Shown: piece by piece, positions 1 through 11,994 of the stretch
How the letters are laid out: every line of letters begins with the position of its first letter
Position numbering within the stretch: position 1 is the first letter of the stretch
NCBI GenBank assembly: GCA_015852425.1
Contig: JAAAIG010000004.1
Span: 127,722-154,220 of the forward strand
Length of the DNA stretch: 26,499 bases
Source: Gryganskiella cystojenkinii
Taxonomy: Eukaryota > Mortierellomycota > Mortierellomycetes > Mortierellales > Mortierellaceae
Reading direction: 5' to 3'
Notes under the pieces: generated by a model
What the model was told of the DNA's origin: nothing
Database searches by the model: none
The model's input: only the letters and a program-made list of their open reading frames with translations
Translations under genes and position numbers: made by a program

Positions 1-112
1 ATTTGCATAAAATCATGAATTAGGATGGGGGAATATGTAGGAATGTAGGATGCAGTCCGTTCATAATTTTGTGGTGTGTGTGCGTATGTTTTTTGTGCGA
101 GTTCGTGACTAT

Positions 113-3100
113 TTACTCAACAGGGATATCCTCCTCCTGTTCCAACACTGCGGCTCGGGTTCCAACTTTCAGCGCCGAGGTATGTCTCTCCAGTTCCGCA
201 ACTTGATCTTGCAATTGCTGAATTCTGGCTTGCAGTTTGGTTTCCGTCTCGGACAATCGCTCCTTCTCTTTCTCGGCCTGCTCCTCCTTCTCCATGCGGA
301 CTATGGTCTCAGTCGGATAGTAGAACCCGCTCGATCGACGGTATTGTTGATGACGGGCTTGACGCTCTGTTAACCAAGCCCACATCACGTCCTCCTCGTA
401 TTCGCGTTCCAACAGATCATCGTTCAGATCGATCCAGGCTTGACGGGCTCGACTTGCGGAACCCTTAAACCCACCAGTGTTAGCCTGGCCTGCAGGTTGC
501 TTCGGTGCTGGTGGCGGGGTAGGAGGCTTTTCAGGCCGAGGATGACCATCAGCCATCAGGTGTGCTTGAATCTGCTCCACTTGAGCGGTGACACTCGACA
601 TCTGGAACCAGATATAGAAGTTGCCGGCCAGGAGCAGCACCAAGACCGAGATTACGGCCAGATTAGGACCTTCAACTGAATCCCGATTCCGAGCTGAAGT
701 GGACGACGGCGACGAAACCCGCTTAAAAGAATCCAGGGCTTTGGAAAGGATCGACCCAATACCGTCCAACAATCCAACTTGCTTCGAGGGAGAAGATTTA
801 AAAGGGGACACGCTGCCTCTTGGCTGAGATTGCTGATGCTTCTCGTCCTCGAAGGCAACGCTCTGGGGTCTCGATTCGAACTGTACTGATTGGGCAGTGG
901 CGGGCGGAGGTTGAGCAGCCTGAATCGAAACCACGGCCGGAGCCGCCACAGCGGCGACAGGAGCAGCGCCAGGAGCCGGGAACTCTTTTGGATGGGCCGC
1001 AATATATTTTCTCAGGGTTTTGTTCAACTCCTTGTAATGAGTCGTCAATCCTTCAGCCGCACCCTTTTCAATCTGACCCTTGATCCAACTGGACTTTGTA
1101 AACTCGACTGCTCCCGTGACCACCATCTGGACTTGTCCGGGTCCAGCCCAAGTGATACAAGTCCGGACTTTAGTCGTGAAACTGCCACCAGAGGGAACAT
1201 CGGGGGTCGAGGTCGTGGTGACCGTCGTGGTATAATCCTCAAAGTTCTTGATCTCACAGACATCAGTCAGAATGGCTTTGGTAGTCTTGGGTCCGATCGG
1301 CATACCGAGCCATTTGGTATAGCGGGTCGTCTTAGTCGAGGTGCCGTTAGAGGTTTTTTGCCAGGAATCCTCTTGCACGTCTGCACCCTTCATGGCCTCG
1401 GAGGTGAGGAACTCCTTTGCAAAATTGGAATCGAACAAAAGTTTCCACATGGCCTCGACCGATCCAGGGTAGGTCTCGGTCATGAATGTGTTCGCATAAT
1501 GACGACCATCCTTGGAACATTTGCAAGTTGTCGCACGGCCCGGTCCTGCCATCGCTATTCCCGCTACTACCGTACCAGCAGCAGGTGCTGATGGTTTAGA
1601 GCCATGAGCGGGTATTGAGAGCACAGGTGCGGATTGCTTTGAGAAAGCCGCGGCGGCACTGTAGAGGTCAGGATGACGAGAAGGGGAGGATTCCGTACCG
1701 GACCTGGGTCTGAAAGAGGGCGAGAGTGAATCCTGATCTAGCGAGTTGCGAGAAGTTGATCCAACAGATTCTCTGTGGTTATCCCTGGGTCCACCATCAA
1801 AGGAAACGGGTCTCGGGGGCAACTCGGAGACGGAGCGAGCACGTCCTGTTTTTTTGCCGCTGTTGTTGGGTGAGAGTGATGAACCTATTTTGTTGAGAGA
1901 GATCGAAGCATGTAATTATCAATGCACAAGTCATAACAAACGAGGTCTGAGGACAAAAAAAAATAAACATTATGACTTATGACGCGAGAATCGACTTTGG
2001 TATGCAAAAGAAGCGCGTGATCTTTAGTGCGATGCAGGGGTATGAAACACCAAGATTTGCTTACCATTGCGGTGGTCATCGTCGGGAATGATGGGTGCAA
2101 TAACATCTAATGAAGACAATAAAATATATGTAAACAAATCAATTACAATATCCCGGGCGAGGCGAATCTTTTTTTTAAACAATAAAAACCGGAATTTTGA
2201 TCAAAGAAAAACCCAAAAAAAATAGATATCCGTCCTGTATGATAGCCATGCCTAGGCACTTACCCTTGATGAGCTTTCGGACAGCAGCTCTCTTGGAACC
2301 ACGTCGGCGGAGACTTGAACTCTCTGCGCCATCATCATCTCCACCTTTGCTCTCATCGTTCCAATTTTCAGGGTTGTAATCGGCCATGGACGCGCCCGAG
2401 AACGAACGTCGGTGACGGTTCTTTCGGGAATCTCGGCCCGAAATAAACGACTGTGCGTCATCGTCAATATCGTCGACAGTAAGTGTCGACCGATTAGAGC
2501 GCGAGTGACCATTTGTATAGTGAACCGAGGCCGCGGATGCATTCGCTGCGCACGGGAAGGATTTTCTCCAGGCTGCCATCAACAGGTCGTGGGCAGCATC
2601 GCGCGAAAGGAAAGAGGCAAAGAAGTGACCTTTGGTATTGGTCGCAGTCACGATACTAATGGCATTCGGGATCACAAATGCTGTCATCCTCTTCTCGATG
2701 GCCGTAATCTCGGAGAAAGCAATGACGAGCTGGGTAGTAAAATAAAGGGGGAGAAAAAAAGAGAAGAGAATTAAAACAACGTGAGTGTTTCTTGATCCTA
2801 CCACTGATTGATTTCTAAAAAATCAACAATTGACAACGGCTGGGATGCATTTGATATTCTACAGCATTATGCCAATAAGCTTTCTTTTGCTTCCTTACAT
2901 TGGTAACCCATCCAAAGATATTGGCATTGAAGCAGACGTGGTCTTCACTGATGTAAAGTCGACCCTGGACCAAGATTTCCTTTTGCAGCGCGCAGCCGTA
3001 ATCTAGGGGGGGAATCAAAAGAGCATAATAGGGTCAGTCAGGCACAGACAGGTACAAAGGCACGAAAAAAGAAAGGTCATTCGCAGGTCGAAAAAAAAAT

Positions 3101-5133
3101 AAGATGGACATCTCTGATACGTGTAAAAAAAGTTCAACCCTCCAAAATGCTATAAACCCTTTCCTTCCTCCACCACCCCTTGCGTTCTTCACACCACGCC
3201 ACTTTTTCACGCGACTCTTTTGTTATTTTTTTCTGTGCTTTGTTTTTCTCCAAATTGCGTTGCACTTTGTTGCTTTGTTCACAAATACTTGCAAAAAGAG
3301 ATATTCCATACACGAATAATTACAAAAACCGGAATGGCAAAAGAAGGGGAGCGGTGCGCAAGTGAGTAAAGGTAGTTTCTCTGTTTGCCATTTCTTGTTG
3401 CTGACTTGGTTACGGTGGTAAGAACTTGTTGGTCGATCGGAAAATGGACAACTTTCCGAATATGGATTTAAAACGTGAGCAAAAGAAAAGGTTGCGTGTG
3501 CTTTCTCTCAGCTATTTTTTTTTTTTTTCTGCTTGTTTTGGACGGCCCGTTGATCTCCCCTTGTCCGTCCTGAGAAAGAAAGAAAAAATTCCATCCTCCG
3601 ACCACGAAACTTTTTTTTTTTTTTTTTTTTTGCTTCTTGCCAAGAGACGGCTGAAGCTGGTTCCTCAGTCGACAATTGTCATCTTCTCGTCAGAGTTCGT
3701 TAAAGGTGTCACGCACACGCACAAGATAAATCTTGCACTAGGCAGTTTTAGGGAACGTGAGGGAATAAAGTGAATCCAGAAAAAGTAGAAAAGAGGAGAG
3801 AAAAAAAAATAAAATAAAATAAAGGCAAAAACTTACCCTCTATCAGTTTTTCTTTCTCAGGGACACTTCTAAAGAGTGAATGATAGTCTCCGAACCGTTT
3901 CTCGTTTGCATAAACAAAATTGATGTTGGATCCATAAGGGTCATCGCTGCCCTCACGACTGCTCCGTTGAGAGAGTGAGGACGAAGCTGAGTCAAGACCA
4001 GGATGGGTTGAAGTAGTTGTGGCGATTGTGGTCTCGGGTGGAAAACTGCCTGGTCCTTGATTCCATTGGGCTGTATCGATGGACATTGACATTGGGCGAG
4101 AAGGAGGGTAACAGGAAAACGAGGATGGATCCTCGCTGTTGATGTTGAGACCGATCGTGGTTGTATCTGACGTATGCGCAAGAGCCGAGGAAGGAGTAGG
4201 GGATGTGGGGGACGAGGAAGCTGAAGTTGTAGGGTTGACGATGACTTGTGAGGGCGAAGTGATCGCAGTGTTAGCAGTGGCAGTGGCAGTGATGGTGGTA
4301 TAAGTGGCAAAATCTCTCTGCTGGGCTGAGTGTGGATCGATAAAAGTCGACGTTGGGTATGCAGCAGCGTTAAAGGAGAAGGAAGGAATTGAAGACGAAG
4401 AAGAAATATTTGGGTAAGAAGTGCCAGAAGTGGAAGAAGAAGGGGAAGTGACAAAATACGGTTGTTGGTCCGTGGCAAAGGTAATATTGTTGACACTCTT
4501 GGGAGACGAGGACGCACTCGCAATTGTGATGGTTGGCGGAGGTGACAAAGAGTTGCTACTACTGGGAGTATTATTTCCCCGGGAAGGCAATCGAGAACTC
4601 TGAGGCAAATTGTAAACTGAAGAAGTCGAAAGTGCTGGACTCACGGGCAGGGGCACGTTCGCAGGCACGACCAGTTCAGGCAAGCCACCTGTGGAGGAAA
4701 GAGTTGGACCAGAAGAATTGGGGCTCTTTCGGAAGGGCAGTCGACCGGTCGAAGGTAAGGAATAAATCGAGGAAGTCGACGGTGCAGGGCTCACAGGCAG
4801 GGGAACATTCGCAGGCGCCACTGGCTCCAATGAGGAAGAGGAAGGAATAGAAGGAGGGGGACCAGACGCGGAGGAACTCTTCCAGAAAGGCAATCGAGCG
4901 CTTTGAGGAAGTGAAAAAATTGAGGAATTTGAAGGAGCTGGACTCACAGGGAGAGGGACGTTCGCAGGAACGATGAGTTCAGGCGAGGCTGAAGAGGAAG
5001 AAGAGGACGAAGTAGAGCTTTTGAAGTGGCGAAGGAATGAAGAAGACGAAGAGGAAGAAGAAGGAGGGTTATCAGCGGGTTTCTGCAGGTGCGGCTGGGT
5101 AACATCCGGCGGCGGAAGAATGCTGCCGGTCAT
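113..5133 (-). CDS. GRAM + VASt domain membrane protein (LAM/Ysp2-type sterol transporter)
   Basis: Four exons on the minus strand: 5133-3837, 3002-2899, 2729-2264 and 1884-113. All junctions are GT-AG and keep frame, giving 1212 aa. Residues 1-410 are Ser/Pro-rich low complexity with three copies of a ~45-aa repeat. A GRAM domain spans about 412-500, split over three exons (LFRSVPEKEKLIE / DYGCALQKEILVQGR / LVIAFSEITAIEKR). A VASt (StART-like) domain spans about 755-918 (ETYPGSVEAMWKLLFDSNF onwards), one transmembrane helix about 1031-1051, and a charged coiled coil about 1153-1198. In this family GRAM binds phospholipids and VASt moves sterol between the ER and plasma membrane at contact sites; the helix anchors it in the ER. 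The start was taken at 5133, where low-complexity coding begins. An in-frame ATG at 5373 would add an 80-aa stretch that reads like translated leader. Domain assignment is firm; the exact paralogue (Lam1-4 type) is not. Confidence 0.88.
3611..3631 (+). repeat. T21 homopolymer in intron 1 of the GRAM/VASt gene
   Basis: Twenty-one consecutive T residues on the plus strand (an A21 run in the transcript) in the 834-nt first intron. A shorter T run lies about 80 nt upstream. No additional exon is needed in this intron, because the GRAM sequence reads through the junction without a gap. Confidence 0.9.
4564..4983 (-). repeat. Three tandem ~45-aa repeats in exon 1 of the GRAM/VASt gene
   Basis: Residues 51-190 contain three copies of one block starting at residues 51, 102 and 152. 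Each has the core PANVPLPVSPA, then a Ser/Thr stretch with SSI(Y/F)SLP or SSVYNLP, then (A/G/S)RLP. The copies have diverged in codons as well as residues, so this is an old intragenic expansion and not an assembly artefact. The SP and TP sites could be phosphorylation targets, which is inference only. Confidence 0.85.
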
Positions 5134-5748
5134 AACTTTTTTCTTAATTAATTTGTAATTGAAAGAATTGAAAGGTAATTTGGAGGGAAAAAGAAATGAA
5201 TGAGAGAAGCGCGGTGTTTCTTCTTCTCGACAAAAAGGCAAAGCGGGAATGTGGATGGGAGTGATGACACAGACAAGGAGAACAACAGCGAGCACAAAAA
5301 AAAGCAAATAAATAAATAGATGAGGGACAAGGGTTACGCGAGGATGGGAAATACAATAAAAGGGCCAAACCACACAACAGCTCGGACGAGAAACCTTGAA
5401 AAAAATATTCTTTTAGACAAACACAGGGCGAAGTCGATGGAGCAGAAAATGGACTTTCGGTCCCCTATTTTGTATTCTCTAATTGATTGTTGGGAATCGA
5501 ACCCTTTGTTACTGCACAAGGGTTCTGTGACGTGGGAAAGTGTGACGTCGTTTTTTTGCACGACGTGAAAGATTGCTTATCAGGGCCTACAGCAAGTCCA
5601 CTATCTGCTGGGAGATCCAGAAAAAAAGAGAAACCCCCAAGTCTTTTTTGTTCTCTCGGATTCCTTTCTTTTCCTTTCTTTTTCTTTTTTTCTCTTTTTC
5701 TTCTTTATCCACATCCTCCTTTCCACACACACCCTCAACTTCTACAAC
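5134..5748. promoter_or_regulatory. Divergent promoter between the GRAM/VASt gene and enolase
   Basis: These 615 nt separate two start codons that point away from each other, so the stretch must carry both promoters and both leaders. The enolase side ends in a CT-rich block at about 5640-5745, typical of strongly expressed fungal genes near the transcription start. The GRAM/VASt side is A/G-rich on the plus strand, i.e. also pyrimidine-rich in its own sense. CRE-like sites lie near the middle. Confidence 0.7.
5528..5568. promoter_or_regulatory. Cluster of three CRE-like TGACGT sites
   Basis: TGACGTGG lies at 5528-5535, TGACGTCG at 5543-5550, and CGACGTGA (TCACGTCG on the other strand) at 5561-5568. 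ACGTCG and CGACGT at 5545-5550 and 5561-5566 form an inverted repeat around a T tract. These match the core bound by ATF/CREB-type bZIP factors and lie about 180-220 bp before the enolase ATG. Binding is inferred from the motif only. Confidence 0.45.
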
Positions 5749-8207
<2,459 letters not shown>

Positions 8208-9049
8208 ATTGACTATATCTCTCACTACCCCCCTTATTCAAAACAACTTTTGTTTGTGATCCCCTGCAACTAGGGGACCAAAGTAATAAAAATAACAGGC
8301 ATTGTAAATAACAAAATAACTTGGGATCCCGGGTCCTTGCAAATGGATGTGGTAACTGTGTTGGCTAGGCGGATATGTCTCAAGGGAGTTATTGAGATTT
8401 ACGGTGGACTACAAAGTTGGCTTCAGTCACCAGCAGGTTCGGGTTCTGTGACACCTAGAGAGATCCCAATTAAGGTGCTGCTGACCCTAGAGACTGATGT
8501 CAGAGAGGTGGTTGTAAAAAATCGAATAGTTTACTCTGTATTTACGCCACCAATTTTATATTTGATTAAAATTATTCAAAGCTTTTTATTCACAGAACAC
8601 CGGTCGCTTACTTACAAGGTGGTCAAAGCGAGCGAGATAGTGTACATGATACCTTGGACCATGGGTGTGAAAATGAAAGAAAATTGATTATTGGAATGTT
8701 TTCGTTGTATTTAATAATTTTTGCTTGCAATATGATATAGATAATATACTGGGGGTGGGGGGGGGAAAGTGTGAGGATTGGGTGCAAGAGAATGCCTCCC
8801 CCTCTCTGCTCCGAAAGGGAACGGAGGGGTATATGATTCCTTGACCTGTTGTGCTCTAGGGAGCCAAATGCAGTTTTTGAAATGTCTGTGAAAAAAAAAC
8901 AAAAGTTAAAGGGATAAGGAGCACTACCGAAGAGATCTTAAAAAAAAATGTCGATATATTGGTATTCGTTGATATGTGAATGGAGGAAAGCTTGAACGCT
9001 TCAGCCTCCATTGTTTTGTTCGCTTGAGTGTCTGTGTGTCGTCTTTTTT
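8208..9049. other. Convergent spacer between enolase and ras; no gene recognised
   Basis: This 842-nt stretch holds the 3' untranslated regions of two converging genes. An open frame at 8343-8687 (115 codons from its ATG) has no recognisable domain, no CT-rich leader and AT-rich composition, so it is not called as a gene. A minus-strand AATAAA (TTTATT at 8585-8590) could serve the ras gene, but lies about 460 nt past its stop. Confidence 0.5.
8260..8290 (+). terminator. Enolase 3' end: small hairpin and AATAAA poly(A) signal
   Basis: A canonical AATAAA lies at 8285-8290, 78 nt after the enolase stop. Just before it, CCCCT (8261-8265) and AGGGG (8272-8276) can form a short hairpin with a 6-nt loop. 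The poly(A) signal is the likely functional part; any role of the hairpin is guesswork. Confidence 0.6.
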
Positions 9050-11994
9050 TCACAGGATTGTGCACTTGGATTTCTTCTTGGCAATCTTTTGTGGTACACC
9101 ACCATCACGCGCCTGACGAATCATCCGGACGACATTATAAAACGAACGCTCAACGTTCACACAGGTCTTGGCCGATGTCTCTGTGAAGTCGCAGTTCAAG
9201 ATCCTCGACATTTGATAGCCCTCGTCGCGTGAAACCTCACGTTCCTGTAGACGATCACACTTGTTGCCGACCAACATCAACGGTACGTTTTCTGAATCCT
9301 TGACGCGTGCAATCTGATCCCGGAATCGTTTTATCCTCTCGAACGTCGACCGGGCCGCAATCGAGTAGACCAACAAGAATCCCTCGCCGTCACTAAATAT
9401 AAGTAATGTCCAATTGAAAACAAAAATAAAAAGTCAGTTGTGCGGTCAAGTCCCCTGTTTTTTTAAAAAAAAAAGAGACCTTTTTGGCGGCTCACAAAAA
9501 ACCACGCACATGCACGAGAGCATGTCAACAAACACAACAACAAAAAAAAGAGCTCGAGAAATGAAAGGAAAAATTAAAAGAAAAAAAACAAAAACAAAAC
9601 ACAATCGGACAATGTCCGGGCAATTGAGCTGCTCCTTAAAAAAATAATCAGCCCCTAGAGAGCTATCCAATTGACCCTAGGTCATTTTGGAATGAAAAAA
9701 AGGTACAGAAAAAAGGGTACATACCGAATCCATTGATCTCTCAATGCCGTGTATTCCTCCTGTCCAGCTGTGTCCAAAACCTCGAGCACACACGATTGAT
9801 CATCAATGACGACTTGCTTGCGATATGAATCTTCAATGGTAGGATCGTATGTCTAAAAAATATACATAAGAGACAGTCGAGGTGGAAGAGAGAGATGAGA
9901 CGAGTGAACAACATGATCGAATTGAGCTCAAGGGCTGACCCCCGCTATCAGATGAAAGCGAGTAAGGAAAAGCTCGATGGGTCCGAGCAAATGTTTCATT
10001 TATACAACACGCCACATCTTTAAGGAAAAGAAAGGGAATTGCTCTCGTGCAGTTCAAAGTCGTGAAAAAACAAACGAGTGAAAGCGCCATGCGATCTTTT
10101 TTTCCCTCCAAGTTCCTTTTTCAAATGCAATTAGCGAGCATCGTGTCGATGGAAGAATCCAAAGCTGATAATCAACAATAACATCAGCATGAGCCAATTA
10201 CCCCATGCGATATGGTCGATAACAATGCAGTCACCCAGTTGAAATGAGGGTCGGTCCGCGTTCTCTTCATTCTTCCGTTTGGCTCTGTCTTATTTGCTTC
10301 GTCCACGATACGTCTACACCCCTCGCACGTTGCTGGTTGTTGGGGTCATCCTGAAGAACGGCCCTTGCTTTTGTTGTTGATGTTTTGTGGTCTCTTTTGT
10401 TTGGTTTGCCACGAGTCTTACCTCTATTATCACGGAATGAGGTGCCACAGGAGACCAATGGTTAAACCAAAACGAAGAGTAAAACATAACGAAGAAAATA
10501 AGCGCAATCGATACCGAATCGGGATCGAATTTTGTTTGGAAGATGGGTAAATTGTTAGTTCTCTTGCTTCTTCGAAAGGCGCGCCCGTCTGTTTTGTTTC
10601 GATGCTGCTCTTCATGTGTTCGGTAACGGCGCCCTGATGATTCACTTACCGACAAAGTGGTTTAGGCACAACTAATTGCATTAATTATAAAAACAAGGCG
10701 CGAAAGATCAAGAAACGTGAGAGAGTCAGTACGCTATTGATTGCCCAAAGGATAATCAAAAAACAACAAGGAGAGCTCAGAGCGTCCATATGTCGCCCCA
10801 ACTCTCGGTCTTCCCGCCCGAAAAAAAAGAGTTTGGACTGCATGTTGCAGTTACACCAAGCGATTTTTTTTGTATTGTAAGTCTCGATTGCCACAAGATG
10901 TCCACTTGCCTGGATTGTGAGTGCAGTCTATTTTGTCATAAAAAGAAAAAAGAAAAAGGAGTCAAGGATTAGTAAGAGGTCATGTTATCGGAGCTACCTT
11001 GAAAGGGGTACATGTCGGGTGGTGGTAGGTGCTGTGGTTGCAAAAAAAAGGAACCCCAGGGATGTAGACTCGAGGAGGGAAGAAACCTAAAGGAGATCCT
11101 GCAGGGGTTGGTAGAATATGTGGTTTTGTTCGCCCTCTATGCCCCTTGGACGTCCAATAGACTAAGATAAAAAAAAAACAGTGGATTCACTGTCACCACC
11201 ACCACACTGTCGCACTTTTTATCCGCACTTTGGGACGAGATGTACATGATTCCTGAGTCCACCGAGCATCGTTGTATCTTTCGACATGTACAAAAAAGAG
11301 CATGAAAACAAATAAGAAACCCTTGTAGTTCTGGGTTGTAGTATTGTAGTATTGGCGAATTGAAAAAGAGATACGGACTCAGAACATGCACTGATGTTGT
11401 CGGAGAGAGATAGAAGAGTGTGTGTGCGCGGTGTTGTCAAGGAAGGAGGCTTTTCGTAATTATTCGGGACGAGACAAAGAAGGATAGAGGGACATGACCA
11501 ACATAGAAAACAGAGACGGACATTGACCAGCAGCCGAAAAGAACGGGAGAAAGCAAAGGAAAGCGCAAATGTAGAAGGAAGTAATACGAATCAAACATGT
11601 AAAGGATAGTCCCCCCCCCCCCCCCAAAGGGAACACGCCGTCGTGTTTGCTAGTGTGGATTTCTGTTGATAGGGTCAAACAGAGTAGATTCCTACCTTGC
11701 CAACACCTCCGTCCTAAAGGAATGAAAGAGAAATGGAAATGGAATGGGATTAGTATGCATGGAACTGGTGGTGTTTCATTTCCAAAAAAAAGAGCTGGAT
11801 GAATCCCCGACCGTGGACTTGGTCCAGGCCCGGTTCTTTAGTCCGTGGGTCATCATTCCGTCACTGTCTCGCAACAGCTTGGACAATGAAGAAATGAAAT
11901 GGCCAGTCTGGAAACGGTAACAACGAACGGATAACGAGTGTAACAAGTGTTGATTTTTACTTACTCCAAGAACGACCAGCTTGTAGAGCATCAT
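9050..11994 (-). CDS. Ras-family small GTPase (RasB/Ras2 type), with microexons
   Basis: Exons on the minus strand: 11994-11965 (30 nt), 11713-11696 (18 nt), 10927-10910 (18 nt), 10671-10650 (22 nt), 9852-9725 (128 nt) and 9392-9050 (343 nt). The protein is about 186 aa. The P-loop GDGGVGKT (10-17) is split over exons 1-3, with wild-type G12 and G13. Switch I ([12 protein letters not shown], from residue 32), DTAGQEEY (57-64, with Q61), NKCD (116-119) and TSAK (145-148) are all present. A lysine-rich tail precedes the CAAX box CTIL, whose final Leu favours geranylgeranylation. DQWIRDGEG and QVVIDD point to the RasB/Ras2 clade (polarity and hyphal growth), not Ras1. Intron 3 has a GC donor. 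The exon 4/5 junction leaves a 2-nt frame gap at residue 30 if both canonical sites are used (see findings). The family call is very secure; the exon 4/5 boundary is not. Confidence 0.9.
10650..10671 (-). other. 22-nt ras microexon (LCLNHFV) with an out-of-phase donor
   Basis: On the minus strand, AATTAG precedes TTGTGCCTAAACCACTTTGT then CG, followed by GTAAGT. It supplies Ras residues 23-29. The strong GTAAGT donor leaves one base (G), while exon 5 begins in phase 0 with ACA TAC GAT (T31 Y32 D33), so codon 30 lacks two bases. Confidence 0.75.
10910..10927 (-). other. 18-nt ras microexon (TALTIQ) with a GC donor
   Basis: On the minus strand, ...AAATAG precedes ACTGCACTCACAATCCAG, which is followed by GCAAGT. 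The six codons read TALTIQ, exactly the Ras residues expected after GDGGVGK. Apart from the GC dinucleotide the donor is a strong consensus, as is typical of GC-AG introns. No other stretch between 10672 and 11695 was seen to encode this motif. Confidence 0.85.
11611..11625 (+). repeat. C15 homopolymer in ras intron 2
   Basis: Fifteen consecutive C residues just downstream, in gene sense, of the P-loop microexon. This is a G15 run in the ras transcript. Its length is prone to sequencing error and polymorphism. Confidence 0.9.
11696..11713 (-). other. 18-nt ras microexon (P-loop DGGVGK)
   Basis: On the minus strand, TTTAG precedes GACGGAGGTGTTGGCAAG, which is followed by GTAGGA. It encodes D11-K16 of the P-loop, including the phosphate-binding lysine. 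It joins in phase 0 to [10 protein letters not shown] of exon 1 and to the TALTIQ microexon. Confidence 0.88.

Noticed and set aside
5134..5373. In-frame N-terminal extension of the GRAM/VASt protein with a hydrophobic stretch (HLFIYLLFFVLAVVLLVCV)
   Set aside because: Composition is that of a translated pyrimidine-rich leader, it would use most of the shared promoter, and the start at 5133 has G at -3. Kept only as an alternative.
5493..5503. GGAATCGAACC, a perfect reverse-strand tRNA B-box
   Set aside because: On the minus strand the T-stem pairs only three bases, no A-box lies at the right distance, and the following 7 nt find no acceptor-stem partner. Not a tRNA gene.
8343..8687. 115-codon open frame after enolase
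   Set aside because: It has AT-rich composition, no leader signature and no recognisable motif, and it lies between converging 3' ends.
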